A DNA stretch of 39,010 nucleotides from Nocardioides sp. Root240 (GTDB taxonomy: Bacteria; Actinomycetota; Actinomycetes; Propionibacteriales; Nocardioidaceae): positions 410,460 to 449,469 of the forward strand of contig NZ_LMIT01000011.1 of the NCBI RefSeq assembly GCF_001428825.1, in the 5' to 3' direction. Positions within the stretch are counted from its first letter, which is position 1, and every line of letters starts with the position of its first letter. Below the pieces are notes generated by a model. It had not been told where the DNA came from. It saw nothing but the letters and a program-made list of their open reading frames with translations, and did not search any database. Of this stretch, positions 6,841-14,025 are shown piece after piece. Both the position numbers and the translations under genes were made by a program.

Positions 6841-7995
6841 GTGCTCCCGACCATCGCCACCGTCCGCGACGCCGCCTTGGGGGTCGCTCCGTGGGTCCCC
6901 GGCCACCATCGCCACGGGCTGGACTCGCTCCGGCCGGAGGAGTTCACCAACGCTCTCGCCGGGAACGTCCCCGGCGCCCGGGTCGAGGACCTGCGGGTCG
7001 AGATCGACTCCCGCGGCACGACAGACCGGGCCCGGATCCATCTCGCCTGGAACGCCGCCGGGCGCGACGCCGCCCTGCCCGCGACGGCCTTCGCCAAGGG
7101 GACCTCCTCGCAGCTCGCGCCCCGCGTCATCGTGTCCACCTTCGGCTGCCACACCTACGAGACGCGCTTCTTCCAGCAGATCCATCCGTCGGTGGCGGAC
7201 CTGACGATCGCTCCCTACGTCGCCCGGTCCGGCAGCGGCGGCCGCTACGTCCTGGCGTTCGAGGACCTCGCGCTCCGCGACGGTGGAGTCACCTTCTACG
7301 ACGCGGACGACGACGCCCCGCAGGAGCACGCCGAGGCCGTCGTCGAGCTGCTCGCGACGCTGCACGGACGATTCTGGAGGTCGCCACGCTTCGCCACGGA
7401 CCTGTCCTGGCTGCAGACCTATGCCGGACGGCCGGGTGGCGGCTTCATGAAGCACTTCTTCACCTGGAGCGAGAAGAAGTTCATGGCCCAGGACCGGGTC
7501 GTGCCCGAACCCGTGCGGCGCCTGACGAAGGACTACGTGAGGAACCAGGGCCGCCTCACCCGCGTCTGGGAGGCCATGCCCCAGACGCTGTGCCACGGTG
7601 ACACGCACCTCGGCAACACCTTCGCGAACGCCGACGGCAGCGCCGGCATCTACGACTGGCAAGTCTTCCACCGGATGAACGGGCTGCGCGACTTCGCGTA
7701 CTTCCTCATGCACTCGATCCCGACCGAGCTGCGCCGGGCCGAGGAGAAGAGCCTGCTGGAGCGCTACCTCCGGGTCCTCGCCGACAGCGGCGCCGGCTCC
7801 GACGTACCGTCGTTCGCCGAGGCGTGGGACACCTACCGCCTGCTGACGGTGGACGGCTGGATCGCGATCGTCTTCACCCTGGCGGCCGGCGGGATGCAGC
7901 CCGACGACCGGATGGAGGTCACCGCGGTGCGGGCGATCAACACCCTCGTGGACCTCGACGTCGAACAGGCGGTGCGCTCGGCGATCCGGGGATGA
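6841..7995 (+). CDS. APH-fold phosphotransferase (possible hydroxyacyl-CoA kinase)
   Basis: 384 residues with the APH/choline-kinase catalytic loop HGDTHLGN (252-259, base Asp254) and the metal-binding IYDWQ (Asp272). This is the family of aminoglycoside kinases, but in catabolic clusters it also includes LvaA of levulinate degradation and the kinase domains of ACAD10/11, which phosphorylate 4-hydroxyacyl-CoAs. The location beside tetR in a CoA-thioester island argues for a catabolic substrate rather than antibiotic resistance (inference). GTG start with AGGAGG 5 nt upstream. Single-gene transcript ending at the palindromes at 8060-8163. A second, more distant member is at 24710-25897. Confidence 0.85.
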   Translation: MLPTIATVRDAALGVAPWVPGHHRHGLDSLRPEEFTNALAGNVPGARVEDLRVEIDSRGTTDRARIHLAWNAAGRDAALPATAFAKGTSSQLAPRVIVSTFGCHTYETRFFQQIHPSVADLTIAPYVARSGSGGRYVLAFEDLALRDGGVTFYDADDDAPQEHAEAVVELLATLHGRFWRSPRFATDLSWLQTYAGRPGGGFMKHFFTWSEKKFMAQDRVVPEPVRRLTKDYVRNQGRLTRVWEAMPQTLCHGDTHLGNTFANADGSAGIYDWQVFHRMNGLRDFAYFLMHSIPTELRRAEEKSLLERYLRVLADSGAGSDVPSFAEAWDTYRLLTVDGWIAIVFTLAAGGMQPDDRMEVTAVRAINTLVDLDVEQAVRSAIRG

Positions 7996-8059
7996 CCCCT
8001 GGGCGCCCGCGACCTCCGCAGGCCGGTCCCGCACCCCCGTCCGCGACCGGCAGGAGCAC

Positions 8060-8129
8060 GCTTGGACGACGAAACTCACGCTTGGACGAGGAAGCTTCGT
8101 CGTCCAAGCGTGAGTTTCGTCGTCCAAGC
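8060..8129. repeat. 70-bp near-perfect palindrome
   Basis: The left arm 8060-8089 and right arm 8100-8129 are exact reverse complements over 30 bp. The centre 8091-8098 is itself the palindrome GAAGCTTC, so only the pair 8090/8099 fails. Each arm contains CTTGGACGA twice, separated by an AAACTCACG segment, so the element looks built from a repeated unit. It lies between converging genes (stops at 7995 and 8190) and may act as a bidirectional terminator or a dispersed palindromic repeat. Confidence 0.9.
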
Positions 8130-8131
8130 AC

Positions 8132-8163
8132 GGGAGTTTCACCGGCCGGCCGGTGAAACTCCC
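8132..8163. terminator. 32-bp perfect palindrome, probable bidirectional terminator
   Basis: Both arms (8132-8147 and 8148-8163) are exact reverse complements, outer sequence GGGAGTTTCACC and centre GGCCGGCC. No loop or T-run is present, so as RNA it would form a hairpin with a few unpaired central bases. It begins 2 bp after the 70-bp palindrome and lies 26 bp from the stop of the thiolase-like gene. It shares GTTTC/GAAAC with the larger palindrome. Confidence 0.75.
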
Positions 8164-8189
8164 ACTCTGCCGATCACGCCAGCCGGAGG

Positions 8190-9380
8190 TCAGCCGCGCT
8201 CGCTGCCCACGACCGACACGAACGACACGCACCCACCGGGCCGGCCGCCGAGGTTGTGGGTGAGAGCCAGCCGGGGGTCGGCGAGCTGGCGCTCGCCGGC
8301 CTCGCCGCGCAGCTGCAGCCACGCCTCGTAGAGCATCCGCAGCCCCGAGGCGCCGACCGGGTGACCGAAGGACTTCAGCCCGCCGTCGACGTTGACCGGG
8401 AGGCGTCCGCCCAGGTCGAACTCCCCCGCGAGCACGTCCTTCCACGCCTGGCCGCGCGCGGTGAACCCGAGGTCCTCCATCAGCACGATCTCGGTCGGCG
8501 TGAAGCAGTCGTGGACCTCGGCGAGCGAGATCTCGGCACGGGGGTCGGTGATCCCGGCCTGGGCGTAGGCGTCCGTGGCCGAGTGGACGACCTCCGGGAA
8601 GGTCGTGAAGTCGTACGACGGGTCGAGGCCACCGCGCATCGGGCCGGCCGCGAGGGACAGCGCCTTCACGAAGATCGGTCGGTCGGTGTAGTCGTAGGCC
8701 TGCTCGGCCGGCACGACCAGCGCCGCGGCCGCGCCGTCGGAGACGCCGGAGCAGTCGAAGATGCCGAGCCGGCCCGCCACCTTCGGCGCACCCTCGATGG
8801 TCTCCCGGGACACCTCCTTGCGGAACTGCGCCTTGACGTTGCGCGCCCCGTTGACGTGGTTCTTCCACGCGACATGGGTCATCGCCTCGCGCATCGCGGC
8901 GGGATCGACGCCGTACTTCGCCGTGTACGCCGGGTCGAGCAGCGAGAACGCCGCCGGCGCTGTCAGGGACAGCTCCGCGGCGGTGCCGTCGGAGGGCGGG
9001 TCGGCGCGCAGGAGGCCCGAGAACCCAGAGTCCTTGAGCTTCTCGACGCCCACGGCCATCACCCGGTCGTAGGCGCCCGATGCCACGGCGTAGCAGGCGT
9101 TGCGGAAGGACTCCGACCCGGTCGCGCAGTAGTTCTCGACACGGGTGACCGGCTTGTGGTCGATGCCGAGCGGGCGGCTCAGGGTCAGGCCCGACTGGCC
9201 GGAGCCCAGCGTGCCGAGCCAGTAGGCGTCGACGTCGTCGCGCTCCACGCCAGCCGAGCCGAGCGCCTCGCCGACCGCCTCGAGCAGCAGGTCGTCGGTC
9301 GACGACTCCCAGCGCTCGCCGAACCGGGTGCAGCCCATGCCGACGATCGCGACGGCGTCCTTGATCCCCTTGCTGGCCAT
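8190..9380 (-). CDS. SCPx-type thiolase / retro-aldolase-like protein
   Basis: 396 residues of the lipid-transfer/SCPx thiolase branch. Cys85 (ENYCATGSES) is at the acyl-accepting position, HDCF (290-293) replaces the NEAF of ordinary thiolases, and His340 is in GHPVGASG. The C-terminus reads NLGGRPGGC with Cys384. Relatives paired with DUF35 proteins perform carbon-carbon cleavage in steroid side-chain degradation (Ltp2/ChsH2) and in ibuprofen degradation (IpfD/IpfE). The ATG at 9380 overlaps the DUF35-fusion stop by one base (TGATG), the expected neighbour. Last gene of the Rieske operon. Whether it is a thiolase or a lyase cannot be settled from sequence; the conserved Cys leaves thiolysis possible. 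Confidence 0.87.
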   Translation of the reverse strand: MASKGIKDAVAIVGMGCTRFGERWESSTDDLLLEAVGEALGSAGVERDDVDAYWLGTLGSGQSGLTLSRPLGIDHKPVTRVENYCATGSESFRNACYAVASGAYDRVMAVGVEKLKDSGFSGLLRADPPSDGTAAELSLTAPAAFSLLDPAYTAKYGVDPAAMREAMTHVAWKNHVNGARNVKAQFRKEVSRETIEGAPKVAGRLGIFDCSGVSDGAAAALVVPAEQAYDYTDRPIFVKALSLAAGPMRGGLDPSYDFTTFPEVVHSATDAYAQAGITDPRAEISLAEVHDCFTPTEIVLMEDLGFTARGQAWKDVLAGEFDLGGRLPVNVDGGLKSFGHPVGASGLRMLYEAWLQLRGEAGERQLADPRLALTHNLGGRPGGCVSFVSVVGSERG

Positions 9381-10708
9381 CAGCGCACCCGCGCCTTCCA
9401 GAAGTAGTTGTGCACGTTGCCCGCGGTGAACAGGCGGCGGAACACCAGGCCCACCTCGGTGCCGACGTCGATGAGGCCCGGGTCGGCGTCCGCCACCTCG
9501 AGCGTGGTCCGTCCGCCGCCCTCGAAGTCGACGACCACGTCGACCACGGGCGGGGACGGCGAGAACGCCAGGCGGTCGATCGTGAAGGTCGCCACCTTGC
9601 CGGTCAGGTCGGCGACGGACTCCGGCTCCATGGCATCCACCGCCGAGCAGGAGCGGCAGACGCGCAGCGGCGGCAGGTGGAGGAAGCCGCAGGCGGTGCA
9701 GCGCGAGCCCGTGAAACCGAACTTCCACTCCCCCGCCCGGTACGACGGCGGTCCGGCGGGCCGGTCGGGCTCGGGCCGGCGCGGCAGCTCCCGCTCGAGG
9801 AGCCCGCGCCAGGACAGGTAGGTCGGGTAGCGGACCTCGCGCCCGGTCTCCAGCTGGGCGGCGACCGAGCGGGCCGCCCGGTGCGACGGGAGCAGCGGGG
9901 TGGTGCGCAGCAGCAGGCCGTCGCAGCCGTCGACGGCCGACAACACGAGGATCGTCTCGTCGGGGCCGGCGGTGTCGAGCACCGCGGCCAGGCCGAGCAG
10001 CGGATCAGCGGCGCCGGAGAAGCCGATCGGTGACCCGCTCGAAGAGAGCGCGCCCTTGACCAGCGCACCCGCACGCTTGGTGATCCCGGCGTTCCCGCTC
10101 GTCACCACGACGTGGTCGGCCTCGGCCAGTCCGGCGTCGTCGAGCAGGCGGGCCGCGACGGAGCGCACCAAGCCGGCGTACTGCTCGAACCCGAAGCGCT
10201 CCTCCCACTGCTCGCCGGTCGTGCGCTGCGGATCCCGCCAGCGGTCCAGCAGCTCCAGCGTGTCGCCGGCAGAGCCCAGCACCTCCGCGATCGCCGGTCC
10301 CTCGCCCAGGAGCAGCGCGGCCGCGCCGTCACCGCCGCCCTTCTCGTCGAGTGATCCCGGCTTGCCGACGCGGACGTCGGCAGCGACCACGAGGCCGCCG
10401 GTGGCAAGGGCCGCGCGGAGCGCGGCGAAGGTCGACCGGGCGGATCCGACGAGGTCGGCAGCCGGGACCGAGGACGGCAGCCGCAGGGCGGCGTGCACGG
10501 CGGCGGCATTCGTCTTGTCGAGGTACGGCGGCGTGGTGCTCGCCCACCACAGCGAGCCGGGGGCGGGCAGGCCGCGCGCGGCCTCGACCGCCATGGTGGT
10601 GGCGTCCTCGTCGAAGGAGGCGACCACCCGCCGGCCGCGCACACCGCTGTCCGCCCCGAGCCGGTACGACGGCAGGTAGGCGCCGTAGGCCAGCACTCCG
10701 ATGGTCAT
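9380..10708 (-). CDS. HMG-CoA synthase-like/DUF35 (zinc ribbon-OB fold) fusion
   Basis: 442 residues. Residues 1-~300 resemble the HMG-CoA synthase/KAS III thiolase fold; ~325-442 are a DUF35 module with a rubredoxin-like zinc ribbon (Cys337, Cys340, Cys351, Cys354) and an OB fold (KVATFTIDRLAFSPSPPVV). The segment where HMG-CoA synthase has its nucleophilic Cys reads LVGSARSTF (~86-94) with no cysteine; the only other Cys in the N-terminal domain is Cys262. It is thus unlikely to be a real HMG-CoA synthase. DUF35 proteins bind thiolase-like partners and hold acyl-CoA, and the SCPx thiolase follows with a 1-bp overlap. ATGA overlap with the thiolase upstream. Confidence 0.85.
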   Translation of the reverse strand: MTIGVLAYGAYLPSYRLGADSGVRGRRVVASFDEDATTMAVEAARGLPAPGSLWWASTTPPYLDKTNAAAVHAALRLPSSVPAADLVGSARSTFAALRAALATGGLVVAADVRVGKPGSLDEKGGGDGAAALLLGEGPAIAEVLGSAGDTLELLDRWRDPQRTTGEQWEERFGFEQYAGLVRSVAARLLDDAGLAEADHVVVTSGNAGITKRAGALVKGALSSSGSPIGFSGAADPLLGLAAVLDTAGPDETILVLSAVDGCDGLLLRTTPLLPSHRAARSVAAQLETGREVRYPTYLSWRGLLERELPRRPEPDRPAGPPSYRAGEWKFGFTGSRCTACGFLHLPPLRVCRSCSAVDAMEPESVADLTGKVATFTIDRLAFSPSPPVVDVVVDFEGGGRTTLEVADADPGLIDVGTEVGLVFRRLFTAGNVHNYFWKARVR

Positions 10709-11925
10709 GAGGACACTCCCCGGAACAGGGCGGCGATCCCCTGGCCGCCGCCGATGCACATGGTCTCCAGCGCCAGGCCACCCTTGCGGCGGTCCAGCTC
10801 GTGGAGCATGGTCGTCAGGATCCGCACGCCGGTGGCGCCGATCGGGTGCCCGAGGGAGATGCCGGAGCCGTTGACGTTGAGCCGGTCCTCGACCTCGTCG
10901 AGCTTCACGCCCCAGCCCTGCAGCACCGCGAGCACCTGCACGGCGAAGGCCTCGTTGACCTCGATCAGGTCGAGGTCGTCGAAGCCGACGCCGGTGCGGG
11001 CGAAGAGGCGCTGGACGGCGGAGACGGGGCCGATGCCCATGATCGACGGGTCGACGCCGGCCGCGGCCCAGCCCTCGAACCAGGCGATCGGCTCGAGGCC
11101 GAGCTCGTCGAGGCGGTCCTCGGCCACGACCAGGCAGGCGGCCGCGGCGTCGTTCTGCTGGGCGGCGTTGCCGGCGGTGACGGTGCCACCCGGCGTGATC
11201 GTGCGCAGCCGGCCCAGGGTCTCCATCGACGACTCGGGCCGCACGCCCTCGTCCCGGTCGAACACGAGGGCGTCGCCGCGGCGTTGCGGGACGGACACCG
11301 CGACCACCTCGTCGACGAACACGCCGGACTCCCAGGCGGCGGCCGCGCGCTGGTGGCTGCGCACCGAGAAGGCGTCCGCCTCCTCACGACCGATGCCGAA
11401 CTGCGTGGCGAGGTTCTCGGCGGTCTCGATCATCCCGCTGATCCGGCCGAAGCGCTCCTCTGGCTGGGAGCGCTCGCGACCACGGTCGAGGCGGTCGTAG
11501 AGCGTCTGGTTGCCCGATCGGGAGCCCCAACGGGCGGTGGTCGTGTAGTGCTCGATGTTGCTCATCGACTCGACACCGCCGGCGACGACCACGTCGGCCG
11601 CGCCGGTCTGCACGGTCATCGCCGCGGTGATGACCGCCTGCAGGCCGCCCCCGCAGCGGCGGTCGGTCTGGAACCCGGGCACCTCGATCGGCATGCCGGC
11701 CGCGAGCGCGGCCCACCGGCCGATGCACGGGGCCTCGGAGTTCGCGTAGGACTGGGCGAAGGCGACGTCCTCGATCACGGCGGGGTCCACGCCGGTCCGT
11801 GCGACCAGCGCCTTGATCACCTCGGCCGCGAGCTGCTCGGCGGGGAGCGGTCGGAGGGCTCCCCCGAACCCCCCGACCGCGGTCCGCACGGGCCCGACGA
11901 TGGCGACACGCCTCAGGCTGGTCAT
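10705..11925 (-). CDS. acetyl-CoA acetyltransferase (thiolase)
   Basis: 406 residues with a complete thiolase set: nucleophilic Cys91 (QTDRRCGGGLQ), NEAF, GHPIGATG and the C-terminal CIGGGQG cysteine. It should cleave a 3-oxoacyl-CoA with CoA, releasing acetyl- or propionyl-CoA. The ATG at 11925 has AGGAG 8 nt upstream and starts 11 bp after the CoA-transferase stop. It differs from the second thiolase (22380-23531), so the island carries two ordinary thiolases for probably different chain lengths or branches. Confidence 0.93.
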   Translation of the reverse strand: MTSLRRVAIVGPVRTAVGGFGGALRPLPAEQLAAEVIKALVARTGVDPAVIEDVAFAQSYANSEAPCIGRWAALAAGMPIEVPGFQTDRRCGGGLQAVITAAMTVQTGAADVVVAGGVESMSNIEHYTTTARWGSRSGNQTLYDRLDRGRERSQPEERFGRISGMIETAENLATQFGIGREEADAFSVRSHQRAAAAWESGVFVDEVVAVSVPQRRGDALVFDRDEGVRPESSMETLGRLRTITPGGTVTAGNAAQQNDAAAACLVVAEDRLDELGLEPIAWFEGWAAAGVDPSIMGIGPVSAVQRLFARTGVGFDDLDLIEVNEAFAVQVLAVLQGWGVKLDEVEDRLNVNGSGISLGHPIGATGVRILTTMLHELDRRKGGLALETMCIGGGQGIAALFRGVSS

Positions 11926-11936
11926 CGGAAGTCTCC

Positions 11937-13208
11937 TCACACCGACGCCAGCACGCGGTCCGCGTGGGCGTCGAGCTCTGCTCGATGGGCCGGGTCGGCG
12001 ACGGCGATCATCCGCTCGACCCGCTGGTTCAAGGTGGCGCCGCGCAGGTCCGCGACGCCGTGCTCGGTGACGACGACGATCCCCTCGCTGCGGGGCGTCG
12101 AGACCGGACCGGACAGGCGGCTGACGATCCGCTGGACCGGGCCGCTGCGGCTGCGCGCGGTCGAGGGCAGTGCCACGATCGGTACCCCGCCGGGCGAGCT
12201 CGCCGCGCCGCGCAGGAAGTCGACGGCGCCGCCGACCGCGCCGACGTACCGGCCCCCGGCGAGCTCGCTGTTGACCTGGCCGGTCAGGTCGACCTCGATG
12301 GCGGCGTTCACCGCCACCAGCCGGTACGACGCCGCGAGCACCGCCGGGTCGTGGGTGTAGCCCGTGGACCGCAGCTCCACGGCCGGGTTGCGGTGAGCCC
12401 AACCGAACAGCTCGGTCGTGCCCCCGAAGAGCCCCCCGATCGCGACGCCGCGGTCGAGGGTCTTGCGCGCACCGGTGGCGACACCCGCCTCGACGAGGCG
12501 CATCGCGGTGTCGTTGATGATCCCGGAGTGGATCCCGAGGTCACGGTGACCGAAGAGCTCGGCGAGCACCGCCTCCGGCAGGGCGCCGATGCCGAACTGA
12601 AGGGTGGCGCCGTCCGGCACGAGCGCGGCGACCCGGCGGGCCACGGCACGCGCGTCGTCACCGACCGCGGGGGTAGGCAGCTGGCCGGGCGGGCGGGAGA
12701 CCTCGATGGCCGCCGTGAACCGGTCGGCCGTCAGCGTGCGCGCGCCGAGGGTGAAGGGCACCTGGTCGTTGATCTCGGCGATCACGACCCGTGCACTGTC
12801 GAGGGCGGCGGAGAAGTAGTCGTCGCCGAGGCCGAGGCTGTGCCGCCCCTGCTCGTCGGGCGGGGAGACCTGCACGAGCACGACGTCGGCGTGCAGGTCG
12901 CCGCCGTGGGCCAGCAGTCCGGGAAGCGTCGAGTAGTGCACCGGCCAGATCTCCAGACGGCCTGCTGCGTGCAGCGCTGCGTTGGTGCCGGCGCCGCAGT
13001 AGGAGTGCACGACCAGCGAGTCCGGCACCGTGGCCGCCGTCAGCGCGCTCTCTGCGGGGATGCCCACGAAGCAGCGCAGGTCGCCGATCGCGTCGGCCTG
13101 CCGGACCAGCTCCTCCACGAGCGTGGTCGGCTCGGCGCACGTCTGGCCCCAGGTGACCGTGTCACCGGGCCGGACGTGCTGCGCGAGGTCGATCCTCACC
13201 CGCGCCAC
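11937..13208 (-). CDS. acetyl-CoA hydrolase/4-hydroxybutyrate CoA-transferase family protein
   Basis: 423 residues of the single-chain Cat1/AbfT-like family that moves CoA between acids via a glutamyl-CoA intermediate. The motif NAAIEVDLTGQVNSE contains Glu305, which aligns with the catalytic Glu of the family; the acyl-CoA binding glycine stretch GGLFGGTTELF is at ~258-268. The GTG start at 13208 overlaps the 91-residue gene by 13 bp and its ribosome site is weak; a GTG three codons later (MARV) is possible. In a CoA-ligase-led operon it could load CoA onto an intermediate acid without ATP, or recycle CoA from a side-chain product. It is not the two-subunit IpdAB type of steroid degradation. 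Confidence 0.85.
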   Translation of the reverse strand: MARVRIDLAQHVRPGDTVTWGQTCAEPTTLVEELVRQADAIGDLRCFVGIPAESALTAATVPDSLVVHSYCGAGTNAALHAAGRLEIWPVHYSTLPGLLAHGGDLHADVVLVQVSPPDEQGRHSLGLGDDYFSAALDSARVVIAEINDQVPFTLGARTLTADRFTAAIEVSRPPGQLPTPAVGDDARAVARRVAALVPDGATLQFGIGALPEAVLAELFGHRDLGIHSGIINDTAMRLVEAGVATGARKTLDRGVAIGGLFGGTTELFGWAHRNPAVELRSTGYTHDPAVLAASYRLVAVNAAIEVDLTGQVNSELAGGRYVGAVGGAVDFLRGAASSPGGVPIVALPSTARSRSGPVQRIVSRLSGPVSTPRSEGIVVVTEHGVADLRGATLNQRVERMIAVADPAHRAELDAHADRVLASV

Positions 13209-13471
13209 CGCTCGTGGGACGGGTCGAGGAGCTGGGTCAGGTGGCCCTCGCCGAGCCAGACGATCGACTCGAGCTCGAGCGCGTCGAGGTGACGCACCCG
13301 GCCGGTGCGCAGGTCCTCGACCCGCAGCCGCACCGAGTTGCCCTCGCGGTCCAGTCGGACCGCGATCGAGGCGAACTCGCTCTCGACCACCCGCCCCTGG
13401 GGCACGACGACGTCGTCGGCGCCCTCCTCGAGCCCGACCTCGTGGTGCGGTCCCTCCTCGTGGCGGGTCAT
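13196..13471 (-). CDS. 91-residue protein of unknown function in the Rieske operon
   Basis: No family recognised. The protein is acidic with a His/Glu-rich N-terminus (HEEGPHHEVGLEEGADD), then likely beta strands around residues 29-74 (FASIAVRLDREGNSVRLRVED, HLDALELESIVWL). The ATG at 13471 overlaps the beta-subunit stop by 1 bp (TGATG) and its end overlaps the CoA-transferase start, so it is a real, coupled gene and not a spacer. The position directly after the oxygenase subunits suggests an accessory role, for example assembly of the oxygenase or metal delivery; that is a guess. There are no cysteines, so it is not a ferredoxin. Confidence 0.75.
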   Translation of the reverse strand: MTRHEEGPHHEVGLEEGADDVVVPQGRVVESEFASIAVRLDREGNSVRLRVEDLRTGRVRHLDALELESIVWLGEGHLTQLLDPSHERWRG

Positions 13472-14025
13472 CAGATCAGGAAGCCGAGGGTCGGGACGGC
13501 CCGCTCGTTGTCGGCGAGCACGACCTTCTTGTAGACGAGGCGGATCGCGCCGTCGACCTTCCGCAGCCGGTACGTCGTACGGCCGCCCCAGATCGTGTTG
13601 CCCCGCTCCCGGGACTCGAAGGCGATGAAGTTGGCGCCGATCTCGAGGTCCACGGAGCCGGCCGCGTTCGCACGTCCGCCGAGGAGCTCGACGTTGCCGA
13701 TGATGCGGCGCAGGTTGGACGGCGGCGCCTGCGCGTAGCGCTTGCCGGTCCTGACCTGCTTCATCCGCGTCGAGATCCGGCTGCGGTTGTCGAAGATGAT
13801 CGAGACCTTGGCGCGCGGGTGGTCACCCTCGCCGTCGACCGGCACCCAGTAGAGCGCGTCGTCGGTCCACAGGGCCTCCCAGCCGTCGTAGTCGTTCTCG
13901 TCGGCCAGCCGGGCCTCCTTGTAGAGGAACTGCTCGACCTCCCGCACCTCCCACCCGTGCGGGACGTCGACCAGCTCTCCGGCGGTGTCGGGGCGGGGCG
14001 GCAGCTCCGTCAGGTCCAGCGTCAT
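13471..14025 (-). CDS. ring-hydroxylating oxygenase, small (beta) subunit
   Basis: 184 residues with the NTF2-like fold typical of the beta subunit of biphenyl/naphthalene/benzoate-type oxygenases: EVEQFLYKEARLADENDYDGWEAL (~29-52), the DDALYWVP strand and the RLVYKKVVL C-terminal strand. It has no redox site; it forms the alpha3beta3 hexamer with the alpha subunit and can affect substrate choice. ATG with GAGG upstream and a 4-bp ATGA overlap with the alpha gene, the usual co-translation of this pair. Confidence 0.93.
   Translation of the reverse strand: MTLDLTELPPRPDTAGELVDVPHGWEVREVEQFLYKEARLADENDYDGWEALWTDDALYWVPVDGEGDHPRAKVSIIFDNRSRISTRMKQVRTGKRYAQAPPSNLRRIIGNVELLGGRANAAGSVDLEIGANFIAFESRERGNTIWGGRTTYRLRKVDGAIRLVYKKVVLADNERAVPTLGFLI

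Noticed and set aside
6841..7995. An aminoglycoside-resistance gene
   Set aside because: The fold and motifs match APH, but the gene lies in a CoA-ester catabolic island with a shared operator; context favours a metabolic kinase.
6748..8868. A 706-codon minus-strand frame across the kinase gene and both palindromes
   Set aside because: It lies opposite the kinase with intact catalytic motifs, crosses two palindromes and enters the thiolase gene out of frame; not coding.
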